NCBI GenBank assembly: GCA_016711805.1
Contig: JADJSH010000009.1
Location: 124,001-188,000 of the forward strand
Length of the DNA stretch: 64,000 nucleotides
Origin: Bacteroidota bacterium
GTDB lineage: Bacteria > Bacteroidota > Bacteroidia > B-17B0 > Aurantibacillaceae
Reading direction: 5' to 3'
Shown: positions 17,864 through 27,510 of the stretch, piece by piece
Position numbering within the stretch: the stretch's first letter is position 1
How the letters are laid out: each line of letters begins with the position of its first letter
Made by a program: the position numbers and the translations under genes
The notes under the pieces: model-generated
Databases searched by the model: none
The model's input: the letters and a program-made list of their open reading frames with translations, nothing else
Told to the model about the DNA's origin: nothing

Positions 17864-20635
17864 CTAATTATTTGAGTTAATATATCCACTTAATTCCCCT
17901 AATGTTATATTATTTGAAAGTGGAGAAAGTTGTATTTTCATCATGCCACTTCTTGCAGGTAAATCAAATGTATTTAACTTGCCTACATATACATTAGATT
18001 TTTCGGTATTGTATTGGGTATTCATAAATGTTATTATACTATTCTTTGATATTCTTATAGGTCTGGTTCCATAATAACTTACAACGATATTTTCTTTGGG
18101 ATCAATTACCTGAAACGATGCACTTGAAATTCTTTTTCCTTTTTCATCATAAAATTGAGGCGTGAAGACAATTGGATTTTCAACTATAATTGGTCTATCG
18201 CAGTTGTATATACCAAAACCTTGCAATTGTAATACTCTGGTAACGCTATATGCATTTGTATTAACACTACTATTTAATAAATCTGTTATGTTTTTCATTT
18301 CATTTTGATTCATAAAAAGCCTAGCATTTGCCATATTTATTTTATAACCTTTATAGGCAGCTTTAAATTTTTCTTTTCTATATTTTGATAATGTTTTTCT
18401 TTCTTTTGATGCACTCTCGTAACTGAAATACATTTTTTTAATGAATTTTTGTGTGCGATCAATATTTTTGTTTTGAATAAGAGGATACGCATAGAACGAA
18501 ACGGTATCAAGCTCGTCATAAAATCTAAACAAGAAACTATCATGTTCTTTATCGGCTATTAGATCAAAATCAATTATTTTTTCCGGTTTTGTTTTTGAAT
18601 TATGATTTTTATTTCGTCCATTTATAACTACCAAAAGTCTTTTTGTAGTAACATTATTGTTAAATAATTTATTGTTTTTTAAAAAGTCTTTTATTTTACT
18701 AGCTGATTTTTCCTCATCTAACTTCCACGTTATTTTTGAAAGTGCTTTTACCTCTGTGAAATATGTTTGATAAGTACTTGTATCATTTTTTTCTTTAGGA
18801 GTAGGAAGACTGGAGTATATTTTAAACTCGCCAGTGTATTTGTCTTTTTTATCTACATCCCAATGAATTGTAATATCATGATTGGCATAAAATAAAGGTG
18901 GTTGAGGCATAGACGTATTTGAAGTATTGGATATGATAGAGTCATTTTTTGTCACAGTAGAATCAATTGGCTTATTTACTCTTATTTTAGTAATAGTATC
19001 TTTTCCCAATTCTTTCCAAGAACGATTTATTGTATCATAAGCATAGTAGTTGTAAGATCTCTCAGCATCATTACTTTTAAATGCCAATTTTATTTCAGCT
19101 CCCTTTTTTAATTGAATATTTTTTTCGCCAACTCGAGCACTTATATTAAACATACCCGCCGACGAGAATGGAGCTTCTTCTTCTGAAGTTTTGTAATTCA
19201 TATTTATTCCAGAGGTAGCAATGTCTGCTAAACTATAGTATGGCGTATAATTAATGGTAACAGGCTCTTTCACTGGTTTTTCATTATCATAAATTAAGCT
19301 GTTTTTTGGTATAAATATAGTTGTGCCATTATTCGTTGTAATGATTTGTTCTTCTAATGGAGATATTACAAATTTTTCTGATTTCACAACAGCGTTCGAT
19401 AGCGGAAGTTTTTCATAACTCTGACTGCATATTATATTTGTATTTGGTAATTGTTTTTTTAGTTTTTCTATTTGACTAGATGTTAGATCACAAAAACTAA
19501 CATCTAACGTCAATAGTTGCTTTAAAGAATATAATTCATTGAAAGCTATTATTTTGTTGCCAGATAGATTTAGATACTCAATGTTTTTTAAGTTACTTAT
19601 TTGAGATGGCAGATTAGTTAAATTGCAATTACTTAAATTTAGCGTTTTGAGATTTGTTAATTTTGAAATAGAATTTATTAGCTCTGTTTGACAGGTAATT
19701 GAATTGAATCGTAAGGAAAGTTCTTTTAATAATGGCAACGAATTCGCTATTTTGAAATTATTAAGCGTATTGCCGTGTAATGTAATTTTAGAGATATTAT
19801 TTGATAGATTTATATTTTGAAAGCCGTTGAATTTATCACCTCCTAATTGTATTTCTTGTAATGTTGGCACGGATAAAATAGGAAGCAAAGTTGAAAAATC
19901 TAAGTTATTGCAGTCGTTCGCGTTTAAATGCACTATGTTTGATGTTTCTTTTATTATAGGTAATACTATTGATGAAAATATTCCTTCACTAATATCTATT
20001 TTTTCTAGTGAATTTATTTGCCATATATTTTTTGGTAATTCTTCAGCTCCTTTTACTTCAAGTTGTTTTAGTTCTGATATATTCTTTAAATTTTGATAGG
20101 TTGATTCTTTATTAATACATGGGTTATAACTTAAGTTTAAGTCAGTTAAACCGGTTTGAGTTTTTATCTCTTTTGGAAGTTGTGAAATTAAATTACCTGA
20201 AACGTTTAATGACTTGAAATTTGTGTGTACAAAGATATATGCTGGTATTTCTTTTATATAATTATTGGCAATAGATAAGTCAGTTAACGTCTTCATTTCC
20301 CCAATTTCTAAAGGTAAATACAGCAAATTAGAATTATTTATTGATAAAGATTTTAATTTTAAGTTTTTGATGATTGTAATACTTGATTCTAAATCAAGTA
20401 TTGGATTAAAATTGATACTTAAATCTCTTAAATATTTTGCGTTTTTTAATTCGTCAGGAATTATTTTTATAGAGTTATAGCCTAAATGCAAACATTCTAT
20501 ATTGTAGTATTCGATGTTTGTTGGGAGCTTGGTTAAATTTTTATGTTGCAAATCAACTGTTAGCAAAGAATCTGGATTACTTTTACAAAACAATTGAATT
20601 GGAAGTAGAAGAATGAAAATGAAATTGCGTACCAT
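17864..20635 (-). CDS. Secreted leucine-rich-repeat protein with a ZU5-like domain
   Basis: The protein has 923 residues. A signal peptide (MVRNFIFILLLPIQLFCKS) is followed to about residue 400 by leucine-rich repeats of the LxxLxLSxNxIxxLP type (LNLSGNKIIAF, LSLRFNSIT, LNLSYNPC). From about residue 420 comes a segment resembling ZU5-like domains of Bacteroidota surface proteins (NNGTTIFIPKNSLIYDN, VTINYTPYYSLADIATSGI, FSSAGMFNISA). The last 350 residues are Lys-rich and unassigned. No T9SS sorting domain or lipobox is visible, so it may be periplasmic or secreted. The coding strand is very AT-rich, like the rest of this minus-strand block. Ligand unknown. Confidence 0.75.
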   Translation of the reverse strand: MVRNFIFILLLPIQLFCKSNPDSLLTVDLQHKNLTKLPTNIEYYNIECLHLGYNSIKIIPDELKNAKYLRDLSINFNPILDLESSITIIKNLKLKSLSINNSNLLYLPLEIGEMKTLTDLSIANNYIKEIPAYIFVHTNFKSLNVSGNLISQLPKEIKTQTGLTDLNLSYNPCINKESTYQNLKNISELKQLEVKGAEELPKNIWQINSLEKIDISEGIFSSIVLPIIKETSNIVHLNANDCNNLDFSTLLPILSVPTLQEIQLGGDKFNGFQNINLSNNISKITLHGNTLNNFKIANSLPLLKELSLRFNSITCQTELINSISKLTNLKTLNLSNCNLTNLPSQISNLKNIEYLNLSGNKIIAFNELYSLKQLLTLDVSFCDLTSSQIEKLKKQLPNTNIICSQSYEKLPLSNAVVKSEKFVISPLEEQIITTNNGTTIFIPKNSLIYDNEKPVKEPVTINYTPYYSLADIATSGINMNYKTSEEEAPFSSAGMFNISARVGEKNIQLKKGAEIKLAFKSNDAERSYNYYAYDTINRSWKELGKDTITKIRVNKPIDSTVTKNDSIISNTSNTSMPQPPLFYANHDITIHWDVDKKDKYTGEFKIYSSLPTPKEKNDTSTYQTYFTEVKALSKITWKLDEEKSASKIKDFLKNNKLFNNNVTTKRLLVVINGRNKNHNSKTKPEKIIDFDLIADKEHDSFLFRFYDELDTVSFYAYPLIQNKNIDRTQKFIKKMYFSYESASKERKTLSKYRKEKFKAAYKGYKINMANARLFMNQNEMKNITDLLNSSVNTNAYSVTRVLQLQGFGIYNCDRPIIVENPIVFTPQFYDEKGKRISSASFQVIDPKENIVVSYYGTRPIRISKNSIITFMNTQYNTEKSNVYVGKLNTFDLPARSGMMKIQLSPLSNNITLGELSGYINSNN

Positions 20636-20749
20636 ACGTTTCTGTATTTGTTATACTGTATAACGCAATTTCTACAGAAAAGGTACAAAATTGGCAAAAA
20701 CTATTATCCTGTATTTCAGTTGTTTATGATTTTTCGCTTTTGGTAACGT

Positions 20750-22186
20750 TTACTTGCAGCCATTCTTCACTAGTTCTTCTTTGGCATAAATGTCTCCTAG
20801 AGCTTGGGCTTTCTTTAAATCGGTACAAGAGCCAGTTAGGTCGTTCATATATTTTTTAAGTTTTCCTCTATAATAAAATGCTCTGGATGAATTGGGATCA
20901 AGTTCAATATATTTATTAAGGTCAGTAAGTGCGGCATTGTCTTTTTCTAGCTGATATGAAGTAACACCTCTTTCTAAAATTGCTAATTTGTATTCGGGAT
21001 TTATTTTTAAAGATTCGTTAAAATCATCTAAAGCACCTTGGTAATCTTTAAGGTTGTATTTACTAATTCCTCTTTGATAGTAAGTGCTTGCATTTTTTTT
21101 AAGCTCTAATGCTTTATTACAATCTTCAATTACGCCTTTGTCATCTAGTTCAAAGTATCTTAATAAAGCTCTATAATAATAAGCAAGTTCAATTTTTGTA
21201 TCTTTCTGAATAACAATATTAAGGTCTGCAATTGCTAAAGAATATTTTTTTAGATAGTAATAATTGATTCCTCTCCATAAATAATGTTTTGCATCGTTTA
21301 ATTTTAAATCTATAGCCGCATTAAAGTCAGGTTCGGCTTCCTTATGTTTTCCTGTTTCATATTTTGTGAGCGCTCTGTTATAGTAAGATTCAGGTTTTGT
21401 AGGATCTATTTCTATAGATTTATTATTGTCTGATAATGATTCTTCGTAATTTTTTAAATCATAATAAGCGATTCCTCTGTTATAGTAAGCTTTGGCATAT
21501 TTTGGTTCGTGCTTTATTACCGTGTCATAATCTGCTATGCATTCTTTATATTTTTTTAGATTGAGGTAGTGCAACCCTCTCCAAAAATACGTTTCGTAAT
21601 AAGGTTTTATAGCAAGTGATTTATTGCAATCTTCAATTCCACCTTCATAATCTTTAAGATAATATTTGGTAATAGCTCTATAATAATATGAATATTGATA
21701 ATTTAAATTAAAGCTGACAGCCTTATTTAATGCGTCAAGAGCTTCTGTGTATTTTTTTAATTCATTTAAGCTTGCGGCTTTAAATGTTAATGCTTCTACA
21801 TAGTTTGATTTTGCGGATATAGCAGTATCAAAATCAGCAATAGCTAATTCGTAATTTTTTAATTGATAGTTACACAATGCTCTTCCGTAAAAAGCATCAG
21901 CGGTTACTCTTCCTAAATTAATACTCTTAGTAAAGTTTACAATGCCGTCTTTATAGTCTTTTAATTCATAAGCGCATAATCCTCTATTATAAGTTGCGGG
22001 TGCATCTGTTGGTTTTTTCGCAAGATAGGCTGTATAGTTTATATAAGCTGCAGCATAATCTTTCTCCTCAAATTTTTGAAAGGCAGCTGTAAACAATGGA
22101 TCTGTTTCAGATTTATCTCTTTGAGAAAACAAATTGTTACTCGTGAATAGATAAACTAAAATATAGCAAATAATATAGTGACGCAT
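20750..22186 (-). CDS. Exported TPR-repeat protein
   Basis: The 478-residue protein has a signal peptide (MRHYIICYILVYLFTSNNLFSQ). The rest is almost entirely TPR units of 34 residues with a strong shared pattern (AYYNRGIAYYDLKNYEESL, TYYQRGISKYNLKDYQGAL), about twelve in tandem. It lacks any catalytic or membrane-anchor domain, so it is probably a periplasmic scaffold. It starts 11 bases after the stop of pfkA and may be read through from it, although no functional link is evident. Confidence 0.82.
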   Translation of the reverse strand: MRHYIICYILVYLFTSNNLFSQRDKSETDPLFTAAFQKFEEKDYAAAYINYTAYLAKKPTDAPATYNRGLCAYELKDYKDGIVNFTKSINLGRVTADAFYGRALCNYQLKNYELAIADFDTAISAKSNYVEALTFKAASLNELKKYTEALDALNKAVSFNLNYQYSYYYRAITKYYLKDYEGGIEDCNKSLAIKPYYETYFWRGLHYLNLKKYKECIADYDTVIKHEPKYAKAYYNRGIAYYDLKNYEESLSDNNKSIEIDPTKPESYYNRALTKYETGKHKEAEPDFNAAIDLKLNDAKHYLWRGINYYYLKKYSLAIADLNIVIQKDTKIELAYYYRALLRYFELDDKGVIEDCNKALELKKNASTYYQRGISKYNLKDYQGALDDFNESLKINPEYKLAILERGVTSYQLEKDNAALTDLNKYIELDPNSSRAFYYRGKLKKYMNDLTGSCTDLKKAQALGDIYAKEELVKNGCK

Positions 22187-22197
22187 TTGATGTTTTT

Positions 22198-23169
22198 TTA
22201 TGCAGATAAAATATCTAAGATTTTTAACATTTCTGGATTTAGTTCTTCAATGTGTTTAACCGCGTCTTTAAATGGCGTATAACATACTTGTTTATTAACT
22301 ATTCCAATCATTTCGTTACTTCTTCCATCTTGTAATGCTTTTACAGCGTAGTAACCCATAAGGCTGGCATTAACACGTTCCATACAAGTTGGATTACCTC
22401 CGCGCTGTATATGTCCTAAAATAGAAATGCGAATATCAAACTCTGGCCACTCCAATTTTAATAAATTCCCAATGCCAATAGCTCCTCCATTTTCATCGCC
22501 TTCGGCAACAATAATAATTCGGCTTTTTTTAGTTTGGCGCCACGTTTTTTTCTTTTCTAATAAAAATTTTAAATCATTTTTTCGTTCAGGAATTAAAATG
22601 GCTTCTGCACCGCAGGCAATCGCACTTCTTAGTGCAATTAAACCAGCGTCGCGACCCATCACTTCTACTACAAAAATACGATCGTGACTTTCAGCTGTAT
22701 CTCTAATTTTATCTACTGCATCAACAACCGTATTGATGGCTGTATCATATCCAATTGTATAATCTGTCCCTACTAAATCATTATCAATAGTTCCAGGGCA
22801 ACCAACCGTTTTAATGTTATGATGTTTACTTAATTCCAATGCCCCCTTAAAACTTCCGTCACCACCAATAATAACGAATCCATCTAGTTGATGTTTTTGT
22901 AAAGTTTGCACCGCCATTTGCATGCCTTCTTGAGTCATGAAGCGTTTACTGCGAGCGGTTTTTAAAACAGTACCACCACGATGAATAATATTTGATACTT
23001 TACTTTTTGTTAAGTTGATATAATCATCATCAATCAAACCTTCGTAGCCTCTATAGAAACCTACCACATCAATTTGTTCGGCACGAGCCGTTCTAACTAC
23101 CGCTCTAATACAAGCGTTCATTCCTGGGGAATCGCCACCTGATGTTATTAAACCAATTTTTTTTATCAT
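22198..23169 (-). CDS. pfkA: ATP-dependent 6-phosphofructokinase
   Basis: This 323-residue enzyme phosphorylates fructose 6-phosphate in glycolysis. Motifs are ITSGGDSPGMNA at the nucleotide site, IGGDGS at 101-106, PGTIDND at 125-131 (catalytic Asp129) and VEVMGRDAG for sugar-phosphate binding. GGDG rather than GGDD, and PGTIDND rather than PKTIDND, mark the ATP-using and not the PPi-using type. That matters here because the same genome has a PPi-driven pump nearby. The length is standard for bacterial PfkA. Confidence 0.96.
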   Translation of the reverse strand: MIKKIGLITSGGDSPGMNACIRAVVRTARAEQIDVVGFYRGYEGLIDDDYINLTKSKVSNIIHRGGTVLKTARSKRFMTQEGMQMAVQTLQKHQLDGFVIIGGDGSFKGALELSKHHNIKTVGCPGTIDNDLVGTDYTIGYDTAINTVVDAVDKIRDTAESHDRIFVVEVMGRDAGLIALRSAIACGAEAILIPERKNDLKFLLEKKKTWRQTKKSRIIIVAEGDENGGAIGIGNLLKLEWPEFDIRISILGHIQRGGNPTCMERVNASLMGYYAVKALQDGRSNEMIGIVNKQVCYTPFKDAVKHIEELNPEMLKILDILSA

Positions 23170-23188
23170 GTGCTTTTATTTATTTATA

Positions 23189-23305
23189 GAACGCTGATAT
23201 CGCTGATTTTTTATGGTTACTTATGATTTTTTTAATTTTGATAATCAATGTTTATTGATATTTATTTATCCTATTAAATCATAACTATCTGCGTTATCTG
23301 TGTGC
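23189..23305. repeat. Imperfect foldback sequence upstream of pfkA
   Basis: This gap between two minus-strand genes holds an imperfect inverted repeat. TTATGATTT (23221-23229) matches AAATCATAA (23276-23284). Outside them GATATCGCTGAT on the left matches GATAACGCAGAT on the reverse of the right arm. The layout resembles a weaker relative of the foldbacks at 46.2-46.4 kb (CTGCGTTA and ATCTGTGT motifs shared). It overlaps where the pfkA promoter should lie. Confidence 0.4.
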
Positions 23306-23311
23306 TATTTG

Positions 23312-26080
23312 TTATTGTTTTCTAATAGCGTAAATCAATTCATCCAAAAACTCACCATTTTTAAATATTGTTTTATCGTATTTTCCTTCTAATTTAAAAC
23401 CACATTTTTCCATTACTTTTTGCGATGGAATATTTGTCCCGTAAATTCTAGCGAAAATTCTTACAATATCTAAATTTTCAAATCCATATTTTACTACTTG
23501 ATGGATAGCATCAGTCACAATTCCTTTTCCCCAATATTCTTCAGCTAACCAATAACCGATTTCTGCATTCTTTCTTAAAATATCTGTTTGTAAATGTAAG
23601 CCAACACTTCCCACGGGCTTGTTATCAATAGTAATGGCAAAAATTGTTGCTGTAGTATTAGTTGTAGCAAATTCTATAAATGATGTTCCTTTTTCCTGAG
23701 TATAAGGATGCGGAAACACATCAGCCATGTATTTTGCAATGTTAGCATTATTAGCAATGCTTACCAATGTTTCTAAATCATCTATTTGCCAAGGCCTTAA
23801 TGTAATTTGCATGATGAAATTATTTTTTCCTTTTCCTAAAATCCAAAATAACAATACAGGTAATAAAAAAATATCTGCTATTACGGCCACAGTAATGGTA
23901 ATGCAAATTAAGAAACCAAAATAAAATGTACTTTGAAAATCACTCACCATTAAACTCACAAAACCACCCATTAAAATAAATGTAGTTAAGAGAATCGGTT
24001 TTCCTGTTTCGAAATAGGTGCGCTTAAAAGCGTAAATTAATGATTTACCATAACCTAATTCTATTTTTAATCGTGAAATAAAGTGAATGGTGTCATCTGT
24101 AGCCACCCCAAAAGCAATACTAAATACTAAAGAGGTTGCCGCTTTTAATTCGATGCCAGCAAATCCCATAATTCCTGCAATAATTATTAAGGGAATCAAG
24201 TTCGGTAAAATAAATACTAATACCATTCGCCAACTCTTATGTAAGAAGTAGGTTAATATGATTATTACAATAATAGAGAATAAAAAACCTTGAGCCATAT
24301 TCGTTACCATATACTCATTATTTCTGTCCACTAAGTGAGCGGCTCCTGTAATTTTAATCTCTATATCATTTGAATTGATGTGAGTTTTGATAAATTCTTC
24401 AAAATGCTTGTTTTGTTCATTTACAATTAAGCTTCCGATATCATTTATTTTCCCACTAATACGCGCAAATTTTCCATCAACGGTAATGATTCGTTTTAAG
24501 TCTTTATTCTTCTTATTGTCGGTTAATTGTTTTTTGACGTCTTCATATTCTTCTACAGTGGGGAATTTTCCTTCACCAGATGTCTCATCATTTAGCGCTT
24601 TGTATATGTTTTTTGTTAGCATTGCTGGCGAATACATAAAACCAGCATGATATTCTTTCTTTAAATAATCATCAACCTCATTGAGTTGCTTCATGACATC
24701 GTAATCCCAAACCGTTTTGTCTTTATTTTTAATGGTGATGGCGAGTTCTAAAGGACGAACACCGCTATAGTGTTTGTCGAAAAACATAAAATCTTGTTTG
24801 ATTTTCACACCATCTGATAAATCTTCCAATAAAATATTATTTACTTTTATTTTGTAAACGCCTACTGCCGAAAGAACTAATAAAACACAAGTAGTAATGA
24901 TAATTGTTTTTTGATTTCTAAAAATCCAAAACAATATTTTGCGCATCACATTGTAGGTTTTATTATCATGGTCGTGAACAGCTACTAATTTTTTTGGAGT
25001 GAAAAAGTAAAGTAGGGCAGGTAAGAGCGTGTAACTTAAACAAAAGGCGATTATTATACCCACTGAAGTGTACAAACCAAAGTACTTAATAGGTTGTATG
25101 CTCGAAAACAAAAGAGATAAAAATCCTACAACCGTTGTTATTAAGGTCAAGAAAGTTGGGAAACCAACTTCTTTTAAAATTAATGGATAAATTTTTTGTT
25201 TTTCAGTGCCTTTAGCTATCTCTTCAAAATATTTTGAGAAGAAATGGACGACGTCGCTCATCCCTGCTATAAATATCATGGTAGGCAACATACAAGTCAT
25301 GATGTCTAAGGATTGGTGCATCATGGCCATAATGCCTAAAGTCCAGAATATCGAAATAATTACGATTGTCATAGGAACAACGATGCCGTATAGTGATCTA
25401 AAAGAAACCCATAAAAATAAGATTACCAAAACAAAAGAAATGGCTAAGAAATACACAAATTCTTTTTCTAAATTTTTCAAATACACATCTTGTGCAACAA
25501 TCCGTCCCACGAAATGAACTTCATCGAAATGATATTTATTAAAAGCTTTTTCAATATTGCGAGCTAAACTATCGCTTTTAACTTTACTGAGATTATCTTT
25601 TGTTTTAATAAAAATAGAAATAGACTTGGCATCTTTAGGAAAGAAAGAACCAATTAGTTCGGGTGTGCTATAAATGGCAATACTGTCATCTTTATATAAA
25701 GATGGATCATCTATGTGTAATAATCTTTTTTGAACTGGAGCTAAACCACTTAACGAAATATTCTTGATGGTAGTGGGAGAAATAATTCTATCCGTATGTG
25801 GAATATCTTTTAACTCGTTGGATAGTTTCTCTATTTTTTCTAAAAAATCTTTCTGAAAGATTCCTTTTTTATTTTCTATTCCCAATAATACAAATTCATT
25901 ATCCCATTCAAAGCGATTGCGATGCGTTTCGTAAACACTGAGCTCATCATCTTCGTTGGGAAAGAAAGCTTCGAAATCGTAATTGAATTTTAATTTTTTA
26001 ATTTGAAATGCGCAAAGTACCGTAAACGCAATAACGAAAACAAGAACAGATGTGTTAAGTATTTTTTGAGGGATTTTCAT
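23312..26080 (-). CDS. RND/MMPL-type membrane exporter fused to a GNAT acetyltransferase domain
   Basis: Residues 1-756 form an RND-superfamily permease. There is one N-terminal span, a periplasmic domain, five to six spans (FLAISFVLVILFLWVSF, GIVVPMTIVIISIFWTLGI), a second periplasmic domain and a second membrane block (FLFSIIVIIILTYFL, FGVATDDTIHFISRL). Small exporters of this design move lipids or hydrophobic molecules. Residues 757-922 form a RimJ/RimL-type N-acetyltransferase (MQITLRPWQIDD, AEIGYWLAEEYWGKGIVTDA, NIPSQKVMEKCGFKLEG). The GNAT part begins with its own Met at a natural start, and a run of six A lies 13 bases before it (minus strand). One more A would give a stop and two separate genes. 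The start overlaps the peptidase stop by one base (TAATG), implying coupled translation. Confidence 0.8.
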   Translation of the reverse strand: MKIPQKILNTSVLVFVIAFTVLCAFQIKKLKFNYDFEAFFPNEDDELSVYETHRNRFEWDNEFVLLGIENKKGIFQKDFLEKIEKLSNELKDIPHTDRIISPTTIKNISLSGLAPVQKRLLHIDDPSLYKDDSIAIYSTPELIGSFFPKDAKSISIFIKTKDNLSKVKSDSLARNIEKAFNKYHFDEVHFVGRIVAQDVYLKNLEKEFVYFLAISFVLVILFLWVSFRSLYGIVVPMTIVIISIFWTLGIMAMMHQSLDIMTCMLPTMIFIAGMSDVVHFFSKYFEEIAKGTEKQKIYPLILKEVGFPTFLTLITTVVGFLSLLFSSIQPIKYFGLYTSVGIIIAFCLSYTLLPALLYFFTPKKLVAVHDHDNKTYNVMRKILFWIFRNQKTIIITTCVLLVLSAVGVYKIKVNNILLEDLSDGVKIKQDFMFFDKHYSGVRPLELAITIKNKDKTVWDYDVMKQLNEVDDYLKKEYHAGFMYSPAMLTKNIYKALNDETSGEGKFPTVEEYEDVKKQLTDNKKNKDLKRIITVDGKFARISGKINDIGSLIVNEQNKHFEEFIKTHINSNDIEIKITGAAHLVDRNNEYMVTNMAQGFLFSIIVIIILTYFLHKSWRMVLVFILPNLIPLIIIAGIMGFAGIELKAATSLVFSIAFGVATDDTIHFISRLKIELGYGKSLIYAFKRTYFETGKPILLTTFILMGGFVSLMVSDFQSTFYFGFLICITITVAVIADIFLLPVLLFWILGKGKNNFIMQITLRPWQIDDLETLVSIANNANIAKYMADVFPHPYTQEKGTSFIEFATTNTTATIFAITIDNKPVGSVGLHLQTDILRKNAEIGYWLAEEYWGKGIVTDAIHQVVKYGFENLDIVRIFARIYGTNIPSQKVMEKCGFKLEGKYDKTIFKNGEFLDELIYAIRKQ

Positions 26081-27465
26081 TACCAGCCTTTAGTGTCTAT
26101 TAAATAAATTAAGGAACCTATTACTCCAGCACTTAATTCTAATTCGCGTTTATTTATTTTATCAAAGGTGTCATCTGCTGTATGGTGATAATCAAAATAT
26201 TTTTGTCCATCAGGTTCAAAGCCCATTAAAGGAACTCCTATATCTGCTAAATAGCCAATGTCAGCCCCGTGACCTCCAATTTTAATGTATTGAACAAAAT
26301 ATGGATCTAATAAGGATTTCCAGCTTAGTACTTTTTTATAAGCCCCCATGGTTGTATCAATAGCAATACCTCTTGGCGAAAACCCACCAGCATCGCTTTC
26401 TAAAGCAGCAATGTGTTTTAAATTATTTTTTTTGGTGTCTTCAAAATAGGCTTTGCCACCAGCGCCACCGTTTTCTTCATTCATAAATGCAACCGCACGT
26501 ATGGTATGTTTTGGTTTAATGTTTTGTTTTTTATACATCGCTAAAACTTCCATAGCTTGCACCACACCAGCGCCATCGTCATGCGCACCTTGTCCGTTAT
26601 CCCAAGCATCTAAATGGCCGCCTGCCATAATAATTTCATTTGGTTTTTCAGAGCCTTTAATTTCTCCAACTACATTATATGATAATTCTTTTGCTAGCAT
26701 TTGGCAATTCATTTTTAATTGAAGAGTCAAAGCGGGATTAGCTTTTAATTCTTCTAGTAATTTATCAGCACCGCTGAAGCTAATAGCACAAGCAGGTATT
26801 CTGTTTTTTGCCAAAACTGTATCGTAGCCCATTACTCCCGTGTGGGGAAAATCATTGTTAATAGAACTCATACTGCGAACGATGGTTGCAACAGCGCCAT
26901 ACTTAGCCGCTTTACTAGGGCCCGAATAGCGGTAAGTAACAGTTTCTCCATAACAAGTGCCAGTGCTTAAATGTTTATGGTCAAAGTATACATTATAAAA
27001 TACGATTTTACCTTTGATATTTTTCTCTCCCAAAGAATCGAGTTGAGCATAACTATTAACGATAATGACTGGTGCATTTAATCCTGTTTTGCTTGTACCA
27101 ACCGAATTACCTAATGCACAAATGTTATAGTTAGTTTGTTTTTTTGTTTTTGAATTGATGGATGTACAAGTTTCTTTTTCACCTCTTACCCAATGAGGTA
27201 CCATGCAAGGTTGCAAATAAACAGTATCTGCACCAGCTTCATACATCGCTTTTTTTGCCCACGTTACTGCCTTGGCTGCTCCAGGCGAACCGCTCAAGCG
27301 ACTTTCTATTTTAGTGGAAAGGAATTCTAAGTTTTTATAACAATTACTTTGAGTCAAATAATAGTCAAAGTGTTTGCGTAAAGCAATACTATCCTTATTT
27401 TGAGAATAAGAATGTAATGAAATACTAACTAAAAATAATGAAATGAAGATATGATTTAGGCTCAT
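26080..27465 (-). CDS. Secreted M28-family zinc peptidase (with PA-like insert)
   Basis: The 461-residue aminopeptidase/carboxypeptidase-type protein is exported by a signal peptide (MSLNHIFISLFLVSISLHSYSQ). The co-catalytic zinc ligands are all visible: His284 (AGGHLDAW), Asp296 (GAHDDGAG), Glu330/331 (FMNEENGG), Asp358 (LESDAGG) and His427/428 (DYHHTADD). A protease-associated-type insert lies at about residues 115-260. It should cleave N-terminal residues or dipeptides in the periplasm. It is the first gene of a two-gene unit with the RND exporter, whose start codon overlaps its stop codon. Confidence 0.92.
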   Translation of the reverse strand: MSLNHIFISLFLVSISLHSYSQNKDSIALRKHFDYYLTQSNCYKNLEFLSTKIESRLSGSPGAAKAVTWAKKAMYEAGADTVYLQPCMVPHWVRGEKETCTSINSKTKKQTNYNICALGNSVGTSKTGLNAPVIIVNSYAQLDSLGEKNIKGKIVFYNVYFDHKHLSTGTCYGETVTYRYSGPSKAAKYGAVATIVRSMSSINNDFPHTGVMGYDTVLAKNRIPACAISFSGADKLLEELKANPALTLQLKMNCQMLAKELSYNVVGEIKGSEKPNEIIMAGGHLDAWDNGQGAHDDGAGVVQAMEVLAMYKKQNIKPKHTIRAVAFMNEENGGAGGKAYFEDTKKNNLKHIAALESDAGGFSPRGIAIDTTMGAYKKVLSWKSLLDPYFVQYIKIGGHGADIGYLADIGVPLMGFEPDGQKYFDYHHTADDTFDKINKRELELSAGVIGSLIYLIDTKGW

Positions 27466-27510
27466 AATTTAAGACTATAAATAATGAGATTAAAAGTACT
27501 ATTTTAAAAC

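Noticed and set aside
1399..23247. Recurring GATAATCAAT word (near 1399, 10095 and 23237) as a possible shared operator
   Set aside because: The word is AT-rich, occurs also inside coding sequence (near 17550) and has no consistent spacing to start codons. It is likely chance.
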